The notes under the pieces were generated by a model. It was not told the DNA's origin, did not search any database, and saw only the letters and a list, made by a program, of their open reading frames with translations. The position numbers and the translations under genes were made by a program. This document shows positions 43,157-53,673 of a stretch of DNA of 64,000 nt, piece by piece (position 1 is the stretch's first letter; every line of letters begins with the position of its first letter). The stretch comes from Eutreptiella sp. 'Long Island Sound 2002' (Eukaryota > Euglenozoa > Euglenophyceae > Eutreptiales > Eutreptiaceae): NCBI GenBank assembly GCA_964036045.1, contig OZ038388.1:7084058-7148057 (forward strand), in the 5' to 3' direction.

Positions 43157-45658
43157 ATGGATCCAGGAAGAGTGGACGCCGAGGTGAACACAGCGCCAGC
43201 GCCAGAGGCACCGGCAAGGCCGGCGCCTGACGCTGTACCTTCGGTGGAGCCCTTACATGGGCCAATGGATACGGCGGAGGACTCCTTGGATGGCCTCCAG
43301 ACGGCCTTTGGGGCCCTGTCGGTGAAGGAAGTGGTCTCTCAGCCTCAGCCTGTGAAGAGGAAGAGAGAGAACGAGAGCGAGAAGGATGCTGGGGAAGGAG
43401 CAGACGAAGGAGAGGAGCAAGGGCAAGACCCGACGGATGTCCCTACCTTCGAAGGCGCACCAAGCGCTTCTGGCCTCCATGCATCACCCTCTCCCATAAC
43501 CACCACACTCCCAGCCGCCGCTACATCCACTTCCACAACCAACCAGCCTATGGCAGAGGGCACAGGCTTTACTGGCATGCCTCACTACCCCGCCTATGGC
43601 ATGGGCCCACCTACCACTGCGCTCCTTGAGGCAACTACTGCCAGTGAGCCGGTGGCTTCCAGCTCTGCGCCGCGTTGGTATGCGGCTGACCATCCCCATC
43701 CACTCCACGCCACTGGAACCTACATGGAAGTTCCTGGGTATGCTCCTGGGTGTGCACCTGGGTATGCACCCCTGAGTGGGTTGAGGAGAGGACCAGAGTC
43801 TCTGGGAGGCAGGAGTAGAGGATCGGGAAGATCCTCCAACAGGTCCCTGACGCGGTCGGAGATCAATGAGGTGCTCCGAGGAGCCACTTCGCAAATCGTG
43901 AGCGACCTCACGCAAGAGATCAGGGAGAAACTGCAGCCCCCGATGATCCCGTCCCATGCGTCACCTACGACAGTGGGAATGTCACCCCACCGAGTACAGG
44001 CTAACCACCTGGCGGCAGGGTTGACGAATACCCTGGGGAGCCTGAGGAGCCGACCGATGCCGACTCCTGCAGCAGTACCGAGAAGTCCATTCGTCCCGAG
44101 GACAGCCCAGCCGCCCTACAGTCACGTGACGAACTCGACGAGGGCCGAGCTGGACCAGCTGGGGCTGACAGCCCTAAGGGCTATGGTGGACGTGGAGCCT
44201 TATGGCTCCAGTGATCTAGGCGGAGACCCCTCCGATGATGGGCCGCCGTCGATGACTTCTTCTTCGCCATCGGATGACGAAGACCCTGAGGACCCCGAGG
44301 ACCCCAAGGGTAAGAAGAAGAAGAAGAAGAAGAAGAAGACCCGACGCTCTGAAGGACGCCGAGCTCAGGAGGCGAAGGCTATTGCCACCTCCAAGATAGT
44401 GGTGAACCTGCCTGAGTTCACAGGCAAGGACCTCAGCGAGTTCGCTGAGAACTTTGGCCGGTTCCTATGACTGACCGGCCAAACCCACGCGAGTGGGCGA
44501 GTGAAGTGCGACCTGCTCCTGCAGTGCTGCAAGACGAAGTACCTGGAGAAGCAGGTCAGGCAGATCGTCACCAACTCCGCCACCTTTGCCGACGTGTTGG
44601 TTGCCCTGGAGAGGCAGTACCCAACCTACGAGACCGACCTCTCCATCAGGGCCGAGATCCAGAACCTGCCCGTGCTGCCGAACAACCCCAAACCCGGCAG
44701 GGTCTCCGAGCTGTTGGCGGACCTGGACCACTGGGCTGGACGACTGACGCCCGGTTCCTAAAGCAGCGACGACCTGCTGTTTTGGTTGTGCTCCAAGCTC
44801 CCCCGTGAGCTATGGGACGAGTGCCGTCTGACGGCTGAGCGCAAGGCTAGATCCCTCCGCTACGAGGATCTATGCGTGCTGCTCCTGGAGATGGCGCTGG
44901 AGAAGGAGAGCGACCAACACCTGAACCACTACCGTCCTGGTGGTGGAGGTTCTGGAGGCAAAGGGTACCAAGGGTCCCGACCTGGGCAGGGGACTACCCC
45001 CAAAAACGCCCACGCCCGCCTAATGGAGAACGTGAAGGAGCTATTCTGGTGTGATGCCAGAGATGAACAGGGCCACCTGCAGCATGCCTCCGACTGCGAG
45101 CAGCGAGACTGCTTTGTAGTCCAGGGGAAACAGCAGGAAAAGATCACCGGCGCCAAGGTGAAGCTGCCGGATCATTACCGCTGCACCATCACGTGTGCAT
45201 TCTGCGGTAAGCGGAAGCACTATGAGGACGAGTGCTACCATAAGCAACGCCTATCGGCGAAGCTTAAGGGGGAAGATCCTGGCAAAAGCTCAGGCAAAGG
45301 TGGAGGCAAGGCCAAAGGCAACGACTCCGGCAAGGGCAAGTCGAAAGGACGTGGTCAAGGTGGTCAAGACAAGGGTCAAGGCGGACGAGGAGGAGGCGCT
45401 AATCGCCAGAACGACAACAAGAACAAGGACAAGAACGGAGGTAACCCCAACCCTAATCCAGGGGGGAACTCCGAGCCCTCTGGAGGGCAGTCTGGACCTA
45501 CCACACGCTCACAGACGCAGGCCCAGCAAGAACAAGGAGCCAAGCGTGAGCATGAAGGTGGTGACGACGGCAACGCCAAGAAGAGAAGCCGTTTCATGAG
45601 GATGGCCCGCAAATTGCGGAACAAGGGGTTCGAGGTGACCTGTCCCGCGGAATTCTGA
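43157..45658 (+). pseudogene. gag: Gag of the chromovirus, with two internal stops
   Basis: A single frame runs from the ATG at 43157 to TGA at 45656 but is broken by TGA at 44468 and TAA at 44759. Without them it would be about 832 residues. It begins Pro/Ala/Thr-rich, followed by a poly-Lys stretch encoded by (AAG)n (44311-44338). The capsid-like helical part is N-L-P-E-F-T-G-K-D to R-S-L-R-Y-E-D-L. One CCHC zinc knuckle, C-A-F-C-G-K-R-K-H-Y-E-D-E-C (45194-45236), is followed by a Gly/Lys/Gln-rich basic tail. Gag packages the element RNA into particles. The stops use both TGA and TAA, so recoding is unlikely and decay is the simplest reading. Confidence 0.85.
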
Positions 45659-48600
45659 CGGGGACGCTCTGGTGGCACCCAAGACCTGGTGTTTTGGGTA
45701 CGTATCCGACTAGGGGGACGTGAATACCTGGGGGTACTGGATACTAGAGCCACAATATCGATAGTGGCCAAGAAAATTTTACCTTGTGGGAGCCTGAAGA
45801 ACACCATGACCACCGCCGCTATACGGATGGGGGATGGACATGTGGTGCACAGCTGCGGGGACTGCGAAGTGGAGGTACCTATGGGCTCCAGGACTATCGC
45901 CCATCGGTTCTATGTGATGGACACTGATGCCTTCGACTTTGTACTGGGTACTGACTTCTTCGTGCAGCACTCCCAGATACAATCCCTGACGCTGCAAGCG
46001 CCCTACCTCCTGTACGTGGACCACGGCAGTGGCAGAGAGTCTGTGCCACTGGAGCAGTCGGAACATACCTCGAGTTACCTGAGACTATCGAAGGAGGAGC
46101 CCTCGAGCATGATGGCGGCCTCCAAAACTGAGGACTATCAACTATTGGGGGAAGTCCTAGACCAAGGTCTGAAGGAGTTGTGTTACTCTCGAGAAGACCT
46201 AAGTGTGGAACTGTTCGCCAGCGACAAGCAGCATGTACTGGACCTATACTGCAGCAAGGGGAAGAACTGCAGCTACAAATTTTACTGGCCCTCTTTCGGG
46301 ATGGCCTACGGGAACCCCAGATTCAGTGAACTGGGGAAGGTGCTGACCAAGGTGGCCTTGGAACGTTCCCGTATGGTCCTGTGTTCCCCCGATTGGGGAG
46401 CCCATGGGGGCAACGAGTACTGGCGAACCCTCCTTGACAAGCTGACTATCAGCTCTGTGCGGTTACCTGATGAGGCCATCTACGTGCCTCTGGGACGCAA
46501 GACGCCCATTGGGAAGCCCGGATGGGGGAGTATGCTCAGCGTGGTGGACGGAAGTCTTACCACCATCCCCTGGGAAGACCTGGACCCTACTCTGGTCCAG
46601 GCTATACAACGAGAAAGCGATGGACTCGCCTTGGGTGACTTGAAGGATCGCCTACGACCTCAAGATGCTGTTGAAACTACACCCGGAGGAGATGAGTACG
46701 TCGTGACTGACACCAACGCCCCCAACTCTCCCTGTCATGTACCTGTTCCTGATGGAGTCTCTGAGTGTGGACTATCTGAGCTACCTAGCTCTATCCACTC
46801 AGACGACGAAACTGAGCACGACGCCTTCTTCGTGCAGACTGCGGTGGAAGAAGTGGAGAACGCCGAGTACGTCGCCCCACTAAAACCCCTACTCTCCATG
46901 AGGGTGGAAGACCCCGTGGATGAAGAGCTGGACCCTCGATCCAGGCTCAGGGAGTATGTGGATTCCAAGAGGAAGTTGGTGGCGAAAAAGCTATGCTACG
47001 CGAAGCCTACCCGCAGCTCGTGGCCACTGAAGCAAGGACGTATGGGAGACCTATCCCAATTGAAGGAGGACCTCGAACAGAAGATCACCACCTGGCAAAG
47101 GGAGGTAGATCTCAAGCTCATGAAGAGCGTGTGGGGTGCCCATGTGAGGACCCCAGAGGAGGACGACCTCTCGGAGGAATGTGTATGTGAACCCCCTAAA
47201 GCGTGCCTATGTTGCCATCGTCCACCGGAGATGGTTGAGCAAGACCTTCTGTATGCCTACCAAGGGCTGAAGGATGCTACCGCGGGCGAAGAGTCGGTGG
47301 AGGACCACCTCCCGACGTCTATTCAAGGGGCAAGCAACTTACACTCCGACGAGGACATGGAGGACAAGATCAAGGTACTGGACCCGCGGGTACAAAAGCT
47401 CATAAGGACCTATCTGGAGGTGTTCGGAGAACTACCCCCTCCAGCCTCATGCGACAAGCTGGTACAGATGGACCTCAAGCTGAAACCCGAGTTCGTGGGT
47501 CACAAGATCCGGAGGAGACCCTATCCAGCTCCTAAAGAGCAGGCCGACGAGATTGAGCGACAGATACAAGAATGTATCGACGCTGGCCTAGTCCTGGAGT
47601 ACAAGGATGGGGACTACCCCCTACACTGCAGCCCCTGTTTCCTGGTGGCTAAACCTGGGTCTACAGCCAAACGGCTGGTAGTGGACTATGGAGAGCTGAA
47701 CAAGAAGACGTTGAACCACTCAGGGTCCATTCCCAATATGGAGTCTACCCTGGAGAAGATAGCCTCCTGTCGCTACAAGACCAAGATGGACAAGCGAAGT
47801 GGATTCTGGCAAGTGGACCTGACGCCCAACGCGCAGGAACTACTGGCCTTCATCACCCCTCAAGGGAGGGTATTCAAGTGGAAGGTCATGCCATTCGGCG
47901 TGGCTAACGCACCCGCTCTGTTCCAAGAGCTGATGAACAAGATCTTGTCCATCCTACGAAGGAGACCTAAGGTGCAAGAGCTCATATCCCGTGGGGCCCA
48001 GATGGAGGCGCACATCGACGATGTATGCCTCGGGACCAATACCCAGGAGGATCACCTAATCCTCTTGGGTGAGTTCTTTGCGGTCTGCCAGGAGAACCAC
48101 ACACGACTCAAGCTGGAGAAGTGTGAGTTCATGCAGGAGACCATGCAGTACTTGGGGTTTGACGTTGGCTATGGGTGGTGGACCCCAGCGGCCTCTAAGG
48201 CCAAACCCCTGATGGATGCCAAGGTACGACACGAAGACCCCAAGAAAGGACTTCATGATGTACGCAGTTTCATTGGGGCGTGCAACTTCTATCGCCGCCA
48301 CATCAAGAACTTCACCTATACCAGCGCCGTTCTGACGGACTTGATCAAGAAGAGTACTACTTGGCGCTGGGGCCCACAAGAGCAACAAGCGTTTGACGAG
48401 CTCAAAGACAAGGTAGCCAACGCTAAGTGCTTGGGCGTGCCTAGGGCACAAGGGGAGATTATCCTCGTGACCGACGCCAGCAATGTGGGCGGTGGTGGAA
48501 CGTTGTTCCAATGGCAAGCACTAGAGAAGGAGGAGTTCGACTCGGCCATTTCCCAATGGGGGACGGAAGGTCTCAACCGAGATGGAACCCTCAAGCACAG

Positions 48601-50179
48601 CTACCCTGACGACAAGTGGGTCCTAGTACCTCTGGGCCACTGGAACTGGAAGTGGAACCAGGCCAGGGGGAACTACTCCACCTATGAGCAGGAACTGCTC
48701 GCGGGTATGCTGGTGCTATCCTCACAAGCACGACTGTTGGGGAGTAACCCTGTGGTCTGGCTATGCGACCAAAAACCGGTCCGCAGTTTCCAGAAGGGCC
48801 CCCCACCTGAGAAGGCCAAGCTACGTCGCTGGTGGACCTACCTCAGTCAACTACGGCTGACGGTACACCATATCCAGGGAGTGAAGAACGAGTGTGCCGA
48901 CTACATCAGCCGCAACAACTTCGACGCCCTGATTGGTGCCCGGTCTGAAGCGCTGGCTAAGGAGGCGTTCAGCCGTATGGACGTACACCTGGACCTGAAC
49001 ATGACCATGATACGCCCCCTGGACGGACTCCAACAATCGGAGTACCTACAGGAGTTTGGGGATATCTACCGGCGCCTGGAGAAACGCCTTGAACCCCTCC
49101 TGGTCAACCAAGACCAGTGGAAGCGGGACAAGAGCTACCTCTGGCACGAGGACCGCATCGTGGTGCCTAGTGACCGAGTCCCAGCGCTGCTGAAGTGGAC
49201 CCATGAGTCCAGTGGTCATGTGGGTGCTGACCGTACCCTGAGGCTGTTCAAGCAGTGGTTCCACACTACGTGGACTGACGACCAGCTGCGGAAGACGCTC
49301 CTGCCTATCGTGGACAAGTGCCCGTGCAGGTCCTGTAAACCAGGGGATATCAGGGACAGAGGTCTCTACTCGACCCTGCCCATCCCTCACTGTGCTAACA
49401 GTGTTCTATACGTGGACTACACGGAGATGCCGAAGTTCGGGGGCTATGACTTCGCCCTCGTGGTAACCTGTGGGTTGACCAGGTTTACCAGGGTGTTCCC
49501 ATGTACCAAGCACATTACCGGAGAGGAGACTATCAAGATACTCCTGGAGGAGTGGTTTTGTGTCTATGGGGCGCCCAAGGAGATCAACTCCGATGAGGAC
49601 GTACGAGTACGCTCAGATACTGGCTGGTACAAGAGGGTCCTGAGGTCCCTCAATGTCCAGGTGTCTACGGGGATTCCCTACTCTCACACGAACAACCCCC
49701 TATGTCAGCGACAGATTCGTGTCCTGAAGGAGAACGTCAGGATATGGTGCAAAACTGAACGCACCAGAGACTGGGTGAGACTACTCCCCGTCATATCCTT
49801 GATGATGAACTCCCAAGAGAGTTCAGCTACTGGCTACTCGCCACATGAGCTATTCATGGGGCGCCCGGCATGGTTCCTACATGCCCCCTATCCAGAGGAC
49901 ACCCATTCTTCTGTGGGTGAATGGGTCCAAGAGCAACAAGCGAAGGTGGACAAGGCCAAGGCTATGCTCCAGAGAGTGAGGGAGCGTCAGTGGAACAAGA
50001 AGAACAAGCACCGTGTACCGGCCACCTACCAAGAAGGGGACTGGGTGCTGGTGCACCACAGTCGACTACCCGCCTGGCCACGCTCTACCAGCGATGACCC
50101 ATACCAGCATACTTCGGGCCGTACAAGATCCTATCTGTGGATGGACACCGTATCACCGTGCGGTGTTCTCCCCGTCTAG
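45659..50179 (+). CDS. pol: Pol polyprotein: protease, extra domain, reverse transcriptase, RNase H, integrase
   Basis: Open from the codon after the gag TGA in the same frame to TAG at 50177. Protease: V-L-D-T-R-A-T-I-S (about 45740), with R where active enzymes have G. A methyltransferase-like segment follows (46150-46600). Reverse transcriptase (about 47470-48160) has T-K-M-D as the first catalytic block and H-I-D-D at 48011 instead of Y-x-D-D. RNase H: V-T-D-A-S, T-Y-E-Q-E-L, L-C-D-Q and N-E-C-A-D-Y. Integrase zinc site: H-E-S-S-G-H and C-P-C-R-S-C. The integrase core has V-D-Y-T and N-S-D-E-D, and C-Q-R-Q where the catalytic Glu is expected. The enzyme set copies and inserts the element, but the DTR and Q substitutions suggest this copy is inactive. 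Confidence 0.9.
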   Translation, partial: RGRSGGTQDLVFWVRIRLGGREYLGVLDTRATISIVAKKILPCGSLKNTMTTAAIRMGDGHVVHSCGDCEVEVPMGSRTIAHRFYVMDTDAFDFVLGTDFFVQHSQIQSLTLQAPYLLYVDHGSGRESVPLEQSEHTSSYLRLSKEEPSSMMAASKTEDYQLLGEVLDQGLKELCYSREDLSVELFASDKQHVLDLYCSKGKNCSYKFYWPSFGMAYGNPRFSELGKVLTKVALERSRMVLCSPDWGAHGGNEYWRTLLDKLTISSVRLPDEAIYVPLGRKTPIGKPGWGSMLSVVDGSLTTIPWEDLDPTLVQAIQRESDGLALGDLKDRLRPQDAVETTPGGDEYVVTDTNAPNSPCHVPVPDGVSECGLSELPSSIHSDDETEHDAFFVQTAVEEVENAEYVAPLKPLLSMRVEDPVDEELDPRSRLREYVDSKRKLVAKKLCYAKPTRSSWPLKQGRMGDLSQLKEDLEQKITTWQREVDLKLMKSVWGAHVRTPEEDDLSEECVCEPPKACLCCHRPPEMVEQDLLYAYQGLKDATAGEESVEDHLPTSIQGASNLHSDEDMEDKIKVLDPRVQKLIRTYLEVFGELPPPASCDKLVQMDLKLKPEFVGHKIRRRPYPAPKEQADEIERQIQECIDAGLVLEYKDGDYPLHCSPCFLVAKPGSTAKRLVVDYGELNKKTLNHSGSIPNMESTLEKIASCRYKTKMDKRSGFWQVDLTPNAQELLAFITPQGRVFKWKVMPFGVANAPALFQELMNKILSILRRRPKVQELISRGAQMEAHIDDVCLGTNTQEDHLILLGEFFAVCQENHTRLKLEKCEFMQETMQYLGFDVGYGWWTPAASKAKPLMDAKVRHEDPKKGLHDVRSFIGACNFYRRHIKNFTYTSAVLTDLIKKSTTWRWGPQEQQAFDELKDKVANAKCLGVPRAQGEIILVTDASNVGGGGTLFQWQALEKEEFDSAISQWGTEGLNRDGTLKHSYPDDKWVLVPLGHWNWKWNQARGNYSTYEQELLAGMLVLSSQARLLGSNPVVWLCDQKPVRSFQKGPPPEKAKLRRWWTYLSQLRLTVHHIQGVKNECADYISRNNFDALIGARSEALAKEAFSRMDVHLDLNMTMIRPLDGLQQSEYLQEFGDIYRRLEKRLEPLLVNQDQWKRDKSYLWHEDRIVVPSDRVPALLKWTHESSGHVGADRTLRLFKQWFHTTWTDDQLRKTLLPIVDKCPCRSCKPGDIRDRGLYSTLPIPHCANSVLYVDYTEMPKFGGYDFALVVTCGLTRFTRVFPCTKHITGEETIKILLEEWFCVYGAPKEINSDEDVRVRSDTGWYKRVLRSLNVQVSTGIPYSHTNNPLCQRQIRVLKENVRIWCKTERTRDWVRLLPVISLMMNSQESSATGYSPHELFMGRPAWFLHAPYPEDTHSSVGEWVQEQQAKVDKAKAMLQRVRERQWNKKNKHRVPATYQEGDWVLVHHSRLPAWPRSTSDDPYQHTSGRTRSYLWMDTVSPCGVLPV

Positions 50180-50595
50180 GGGGGACCCTGGTGTGCGCAG
50201 CTCAACACCTGAAGCGCTACCATGATCCTGAAGACCTCTGTGGGGAGGAGTGGGAGCTGAACGACGAGGAAATCGCCGCTCTGGACCTACAAGGGGCTGC
50301 CAGCCCCATGGAAGTTGAAGGTGAACTCCCCGACATGAACGCCGAGGAGATGGCTAAGGAGGGCTTCTACCTGGTGAAGTCTGTCCTACGCCACCGCTAT
50401 CGCCAGGGTTGGCGCTTCCTCACCCTCTGGGAAGGGTTTGGAGTCGAAGAGGCCACCTGGGAGCCCTTCTCTGCATTTGTTCTACCTGAGGGACGCCTAA
50501 ACTCAGTTCTGGTTGACTACTTGTCCCAGAACAACCTTGGTGAGTTGTTGAGGCTCGCTGAGACGCTTGCCTCCAAGAATAAAGCTAGGGACTGA
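50095..50595 (+). CDS. Integrase C-terminus and chromodomain, out of frame with pol
   Basis: Near 50095-50110 the reading frame shifts by one base. The new frame gives Y-F-G-P-Y-K-I-L, the GPY/F module that normally ends Ty3-type integrases, then an acidic linker. A chromodomain follows at about 50360-50560: Y-L-V-K-S-V-L-R-H-R, G-W-R-F-L-T-L-W-E-G-F, E-A-T-W-E-P-F. Chromodomains steer integration toward histone marks such as methylated H3K9. TGA ends the frame at 50593. The pol frame instead runs into TAG at 50177, so the shift is a disabling mutation or, less likely, a programmed shift. Confidence 0.85.
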
Positions 50596-52859
50596 ACCTT
50601 ACCCTTACCTGCCAAAGCGTATGTGTGAGTGTGCTAGTCTTAAGGTCCTGAGAGCAAGCCGCAGAAGTGGTGTCCTAATTATACCCAAGTCTGCGCCCTT
50701 GCTGAACCTGGAGGGTTGGCTTATTGATGCCACGGGGTACGCCCCGGGTCTCCCCTCCCCTATGCGCCCAATTTCTGTGCTGGCGCAAAACCTTGGGGGA
50801 ATACCCAGAGTGTTAATCCAGGTATTGTTTTCCCTACCTATCTGTCTACTAAAGGGAGGGGTGGCCAAAAGCTATGAAGGCATGCAAAACACCTGTTTGC
50901 TATGTGGCCAAAAACACTAACCTAACCCACTGTCACAGCCCACCAACCCAGCTAAAATTGCAGGAAAAGGGTGGGACAGTGACACGCCCCCTACAGGTCC
51001 TACACACCCTACAGTGGCACCATCCTGGTGGGCGAGCACTGGGCAACTGGCTCTAGCCCCCACTCAGGACTACCACTCCTACACGCACACTCTACTTGGC
51101 GTTGCGAAGAGGAAGGTCTCGAGGGTCCTAGCGACCCACCTGTGAAATGACAAGAGAACACAGCGCTGCTAAGCAACTGTGGCCTCACAGGGGACGCCAC
51201 AACGCGTTTCCCCTGCAAGGGCTTGGAGGGAGGGAGTGCTCTCGTGTGCAAAGCGCAGATGTCGATGAAGCCGGACTCCCTGCTCTGCCACAGGCGGAGC
51301 GGAGTTACTTGTTTGTGTGATCTGCGCCCCTGTTTAGCAGGGCATAAAAAAAAATGCTGCTGCACCACTCACCCTACCTGCCCACCTGTAAAACAAAGGC
51401 AAATGAAAGGGCGTTTGCGGCGGAGGAACCAAGGCACACTCCAGGTATTATACCCTTCTCAGTGTGCCCTATAATACGCTGTCCGCAAACACGCTGCATG
51501 GAGCAGCTACCCTTGTCAAGCAAGCAAGCGTTAAGGGACTCCTCAGGTTCTCTTAAAGAACGTACCGAGGAGCCCCTGGGTAGCCTAAACAAGGTTTACC
51601 GTGCGCACTTCGCGTGGCCTACCCTTTAATGCGTGTGTGCATGCACGACTATGCACAATCACGTTGGGCAAACCTGCCCATCTCCGCAACAATCTTGACT
51701 CCACCAGGGGGTGGCCCCGCCTGGGCGTACCTACCTTACCTACCGCTGGGAAGTGAAGCAAGGTGAGAGAACAAAAGGGGCGCACGCGAAGAACGTTGCT
51801 ATGCACTTGTGTGTATGACTAATCACCCTGATCTGACCGCTAATCATCTGCAATCTTTCTAATCAATCCCTCTACCGCGTCCTATCGTGGTTATCGTTGT
51901 TAGCGCTGCTACACGACTCGCTCACGGAGACACGAGACGAGCAATGTGTATGCGGCATGCGAGACAAGCATACCTGTAGTTTATACCTGATTCATTGAAG
52001 TCTTTTCAATTGATTTTCGAATTCTTGAATTTTTGAAGCTTCTATTAGTGTGGGTGGAATCTGTATGTTTGTTTATTAATGTGTGTCTCGTCATTTTCAA
52101 GACTACGTGATACATACGTTTATAATTCCATTATTTTTCCATTTTCCGGCGCTTCGCTAGGAGCCGCTCCTGCGCGCCGCCATTTTGTGCGTATGAATTT
52201 GTGGATTTAAAAAATCCAAAGATGACTATAATTTCTATAAAAATGTGCTTTTGATGCACAATTGGACTCTACTCAGGTGTGTCGTTTCAGAAAAATTCTA
52301 CGCCGTCATTTGACGGATTTTGGTGTCGTCGCTTCGTTTTTGCGTGGATTCGTCCATAATTCTCCCATTCCTGCCTCTGCAGATACCCACGCGCAGCCTC
52401 GCTGAGTAGGCCGTGTTCGGGCCGAAACGCAGGTGCCTGGAGAGACTGAGCAGAACCAAGACCCCACCAAGGGGCAAATTAATTTCTTTTTCGACTCCCT
52501 ACGCCCTAAGACAGGTCACAGGTCGCCAGCAGGTTTACCAGAACCCATGCGAGTGTGTATAATGTGTCTTGCGTTTGGGTTGTGTCGACGCTGCGTCTTG
52601 GAGGGAGGGATGCATATGCACATGTTTCGCATGCTCCCAATCTAACCCAACCAAGCCACAGGAGCCCCGGCAGCGCCAAGAGCGCTGAGTCTTCTGTAGG
52701 AAACTGTACAATCAGAGCAGCAAAAGGACGCCAGCCATGGTGAGCGCCCATTTTTCAGTGTGAGGGAGACTGTAGGTATTTTAAAGTAGATGTGGAAACC
52801 AAGGAAAGGCCAAGAAAAATTCCCTTTTTCCTAAAATGCGACAGTGGTGGCCACCACAG
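50596..52859. other. Non-coding 3' region of the chromovirus
   Basis: About 2.2 kb between the chromodomain stop and the polypurine tract, with no frame that looks coding on either strand. GC content falls across it, and the last 900 bases are AT-richer with short hairpins (GGCGCTTCGCTAGGAGC near 52146). Confidence 0.6.
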
Positions 52860-52862
52860 CAC

Positions 52863-52870
52863 AAGGGGGG
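52863..52870 (+). other. Polypurine tract of the chromovirus
   Basis: AAGGGGGG lies directly 5' of the 3' LTR, as expected for the second-strand primer. Confidence 0.8.
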
Positions 52871-53668
52871 AGTAAGAAAAAGTGCTTTTCCATTGCTTTG
52901 GGACATACTCTAGTTGTATTAGAGATGCACTGAGCATCCATGCATTTTTATCTTAGTATTGGTCCAGCCAAAAGTGGTGAGAACAGATTTTGACCTATGG
53001 AACCAAACACCCACTCAGGATATGGAGTGGACCCCTTAATCCCCTTTCAATCAGAAGTAAAACATCTTTTCCTGAGTTGACTGGGCACTGACATACCTAA
53101 GGTAGAGCCTATGAATTTATCTCTGTTTTTCCATGAATACTTATCTGCCCTAGTGGTATGCACCATAGGGGGTTAGGCACCTCTTTTTGAGAGGTCCTGG
53201 GTTCAATTCCTGGTAAACCTAACTAAGTAGGAAGATCCCATGTGACATGGCAGTGACCTCATCGCCACATACCATGCCACCTCAGCACATATGGGACCCA
53301 AAACAAAGAGTGCACATCTCCTAAGATGGCACTATGGAGAGAGAGTGATCCTGTGGCAGTTTTCTAACTCTTTTCCCAAAACATTTCAGCTATCTCTGTG
53401 AATATGCATTCATTTGTATCCTGAGTTGCAGTTTCTGTGAATATCTGATCATCTTTCACTGTTTACACTGCAGCCCTTCATGCTTTGATCCTGAATTACC
53501 TTCTCCTTGCATACTATTGGCTTGGGCTATCCTGTATTGAGTTGGCTTTACTGTATTTCAACAAACAAAAGCTTTTCATCATCCAAAACCAGCAGCAGGA
53601 CACCCTACAGCAACAACAAGCAGCAGGAGAAGCAAAAACACAGTGCTGAAAACACTATAAACTTTTCT
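52871..53668 (+). repeat. 3' LTR of the chromovirus
   Basis: 798 bp, the same length as the 5' LTR. Differences include C/G in AACA(C/G)ATTTTG, A/C in CCCA(A/C)TCAGG, A/C in ATCT(A/C)TGTT and G/C in AAAA(G/C)AAAG. Confidence 0.95.
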
Positions 53669-53673
53669 CTCCC

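Larger units (their letters stand above)
42262..53668 (+). mobile_element. Ty3/gypsy chromovirus LTR retrotransposon, complete but decayed
   Basis: The 11.4-kb element has two 798-bp LTRs and is flanked by the 5-bp duplication CTCCC (42257-42261 and 53669-53673). The order is LTR, primer site, gag, protease, an extra domain, reverse transcriptase, RNase H, integrase, chromodomain, 2.2 kb non-coding, polypurine tract, LTR. RT before integrase places it in Ty3/gypsy, and the chromodomain in the chromovirus group. Gag has internal TGA and TAA stops, gag and pol are separated by an in-frame TGA, and a frameshift lies before the chromodomain. At least four differences between the LTRs indicate a recent insertion. 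Confidence 0.95.

Noticed and set aside
44468-45658. Recoded stops (alternative genetic code or programmed readthrough) in gag
   Set aside because: Both TGA and TAA interrupt the frame, while TAA ends the phospholipase, TGA the ART gene and TAG pol; decay is simpler. Readthrough of the last TGA between gag and pol remains possible.
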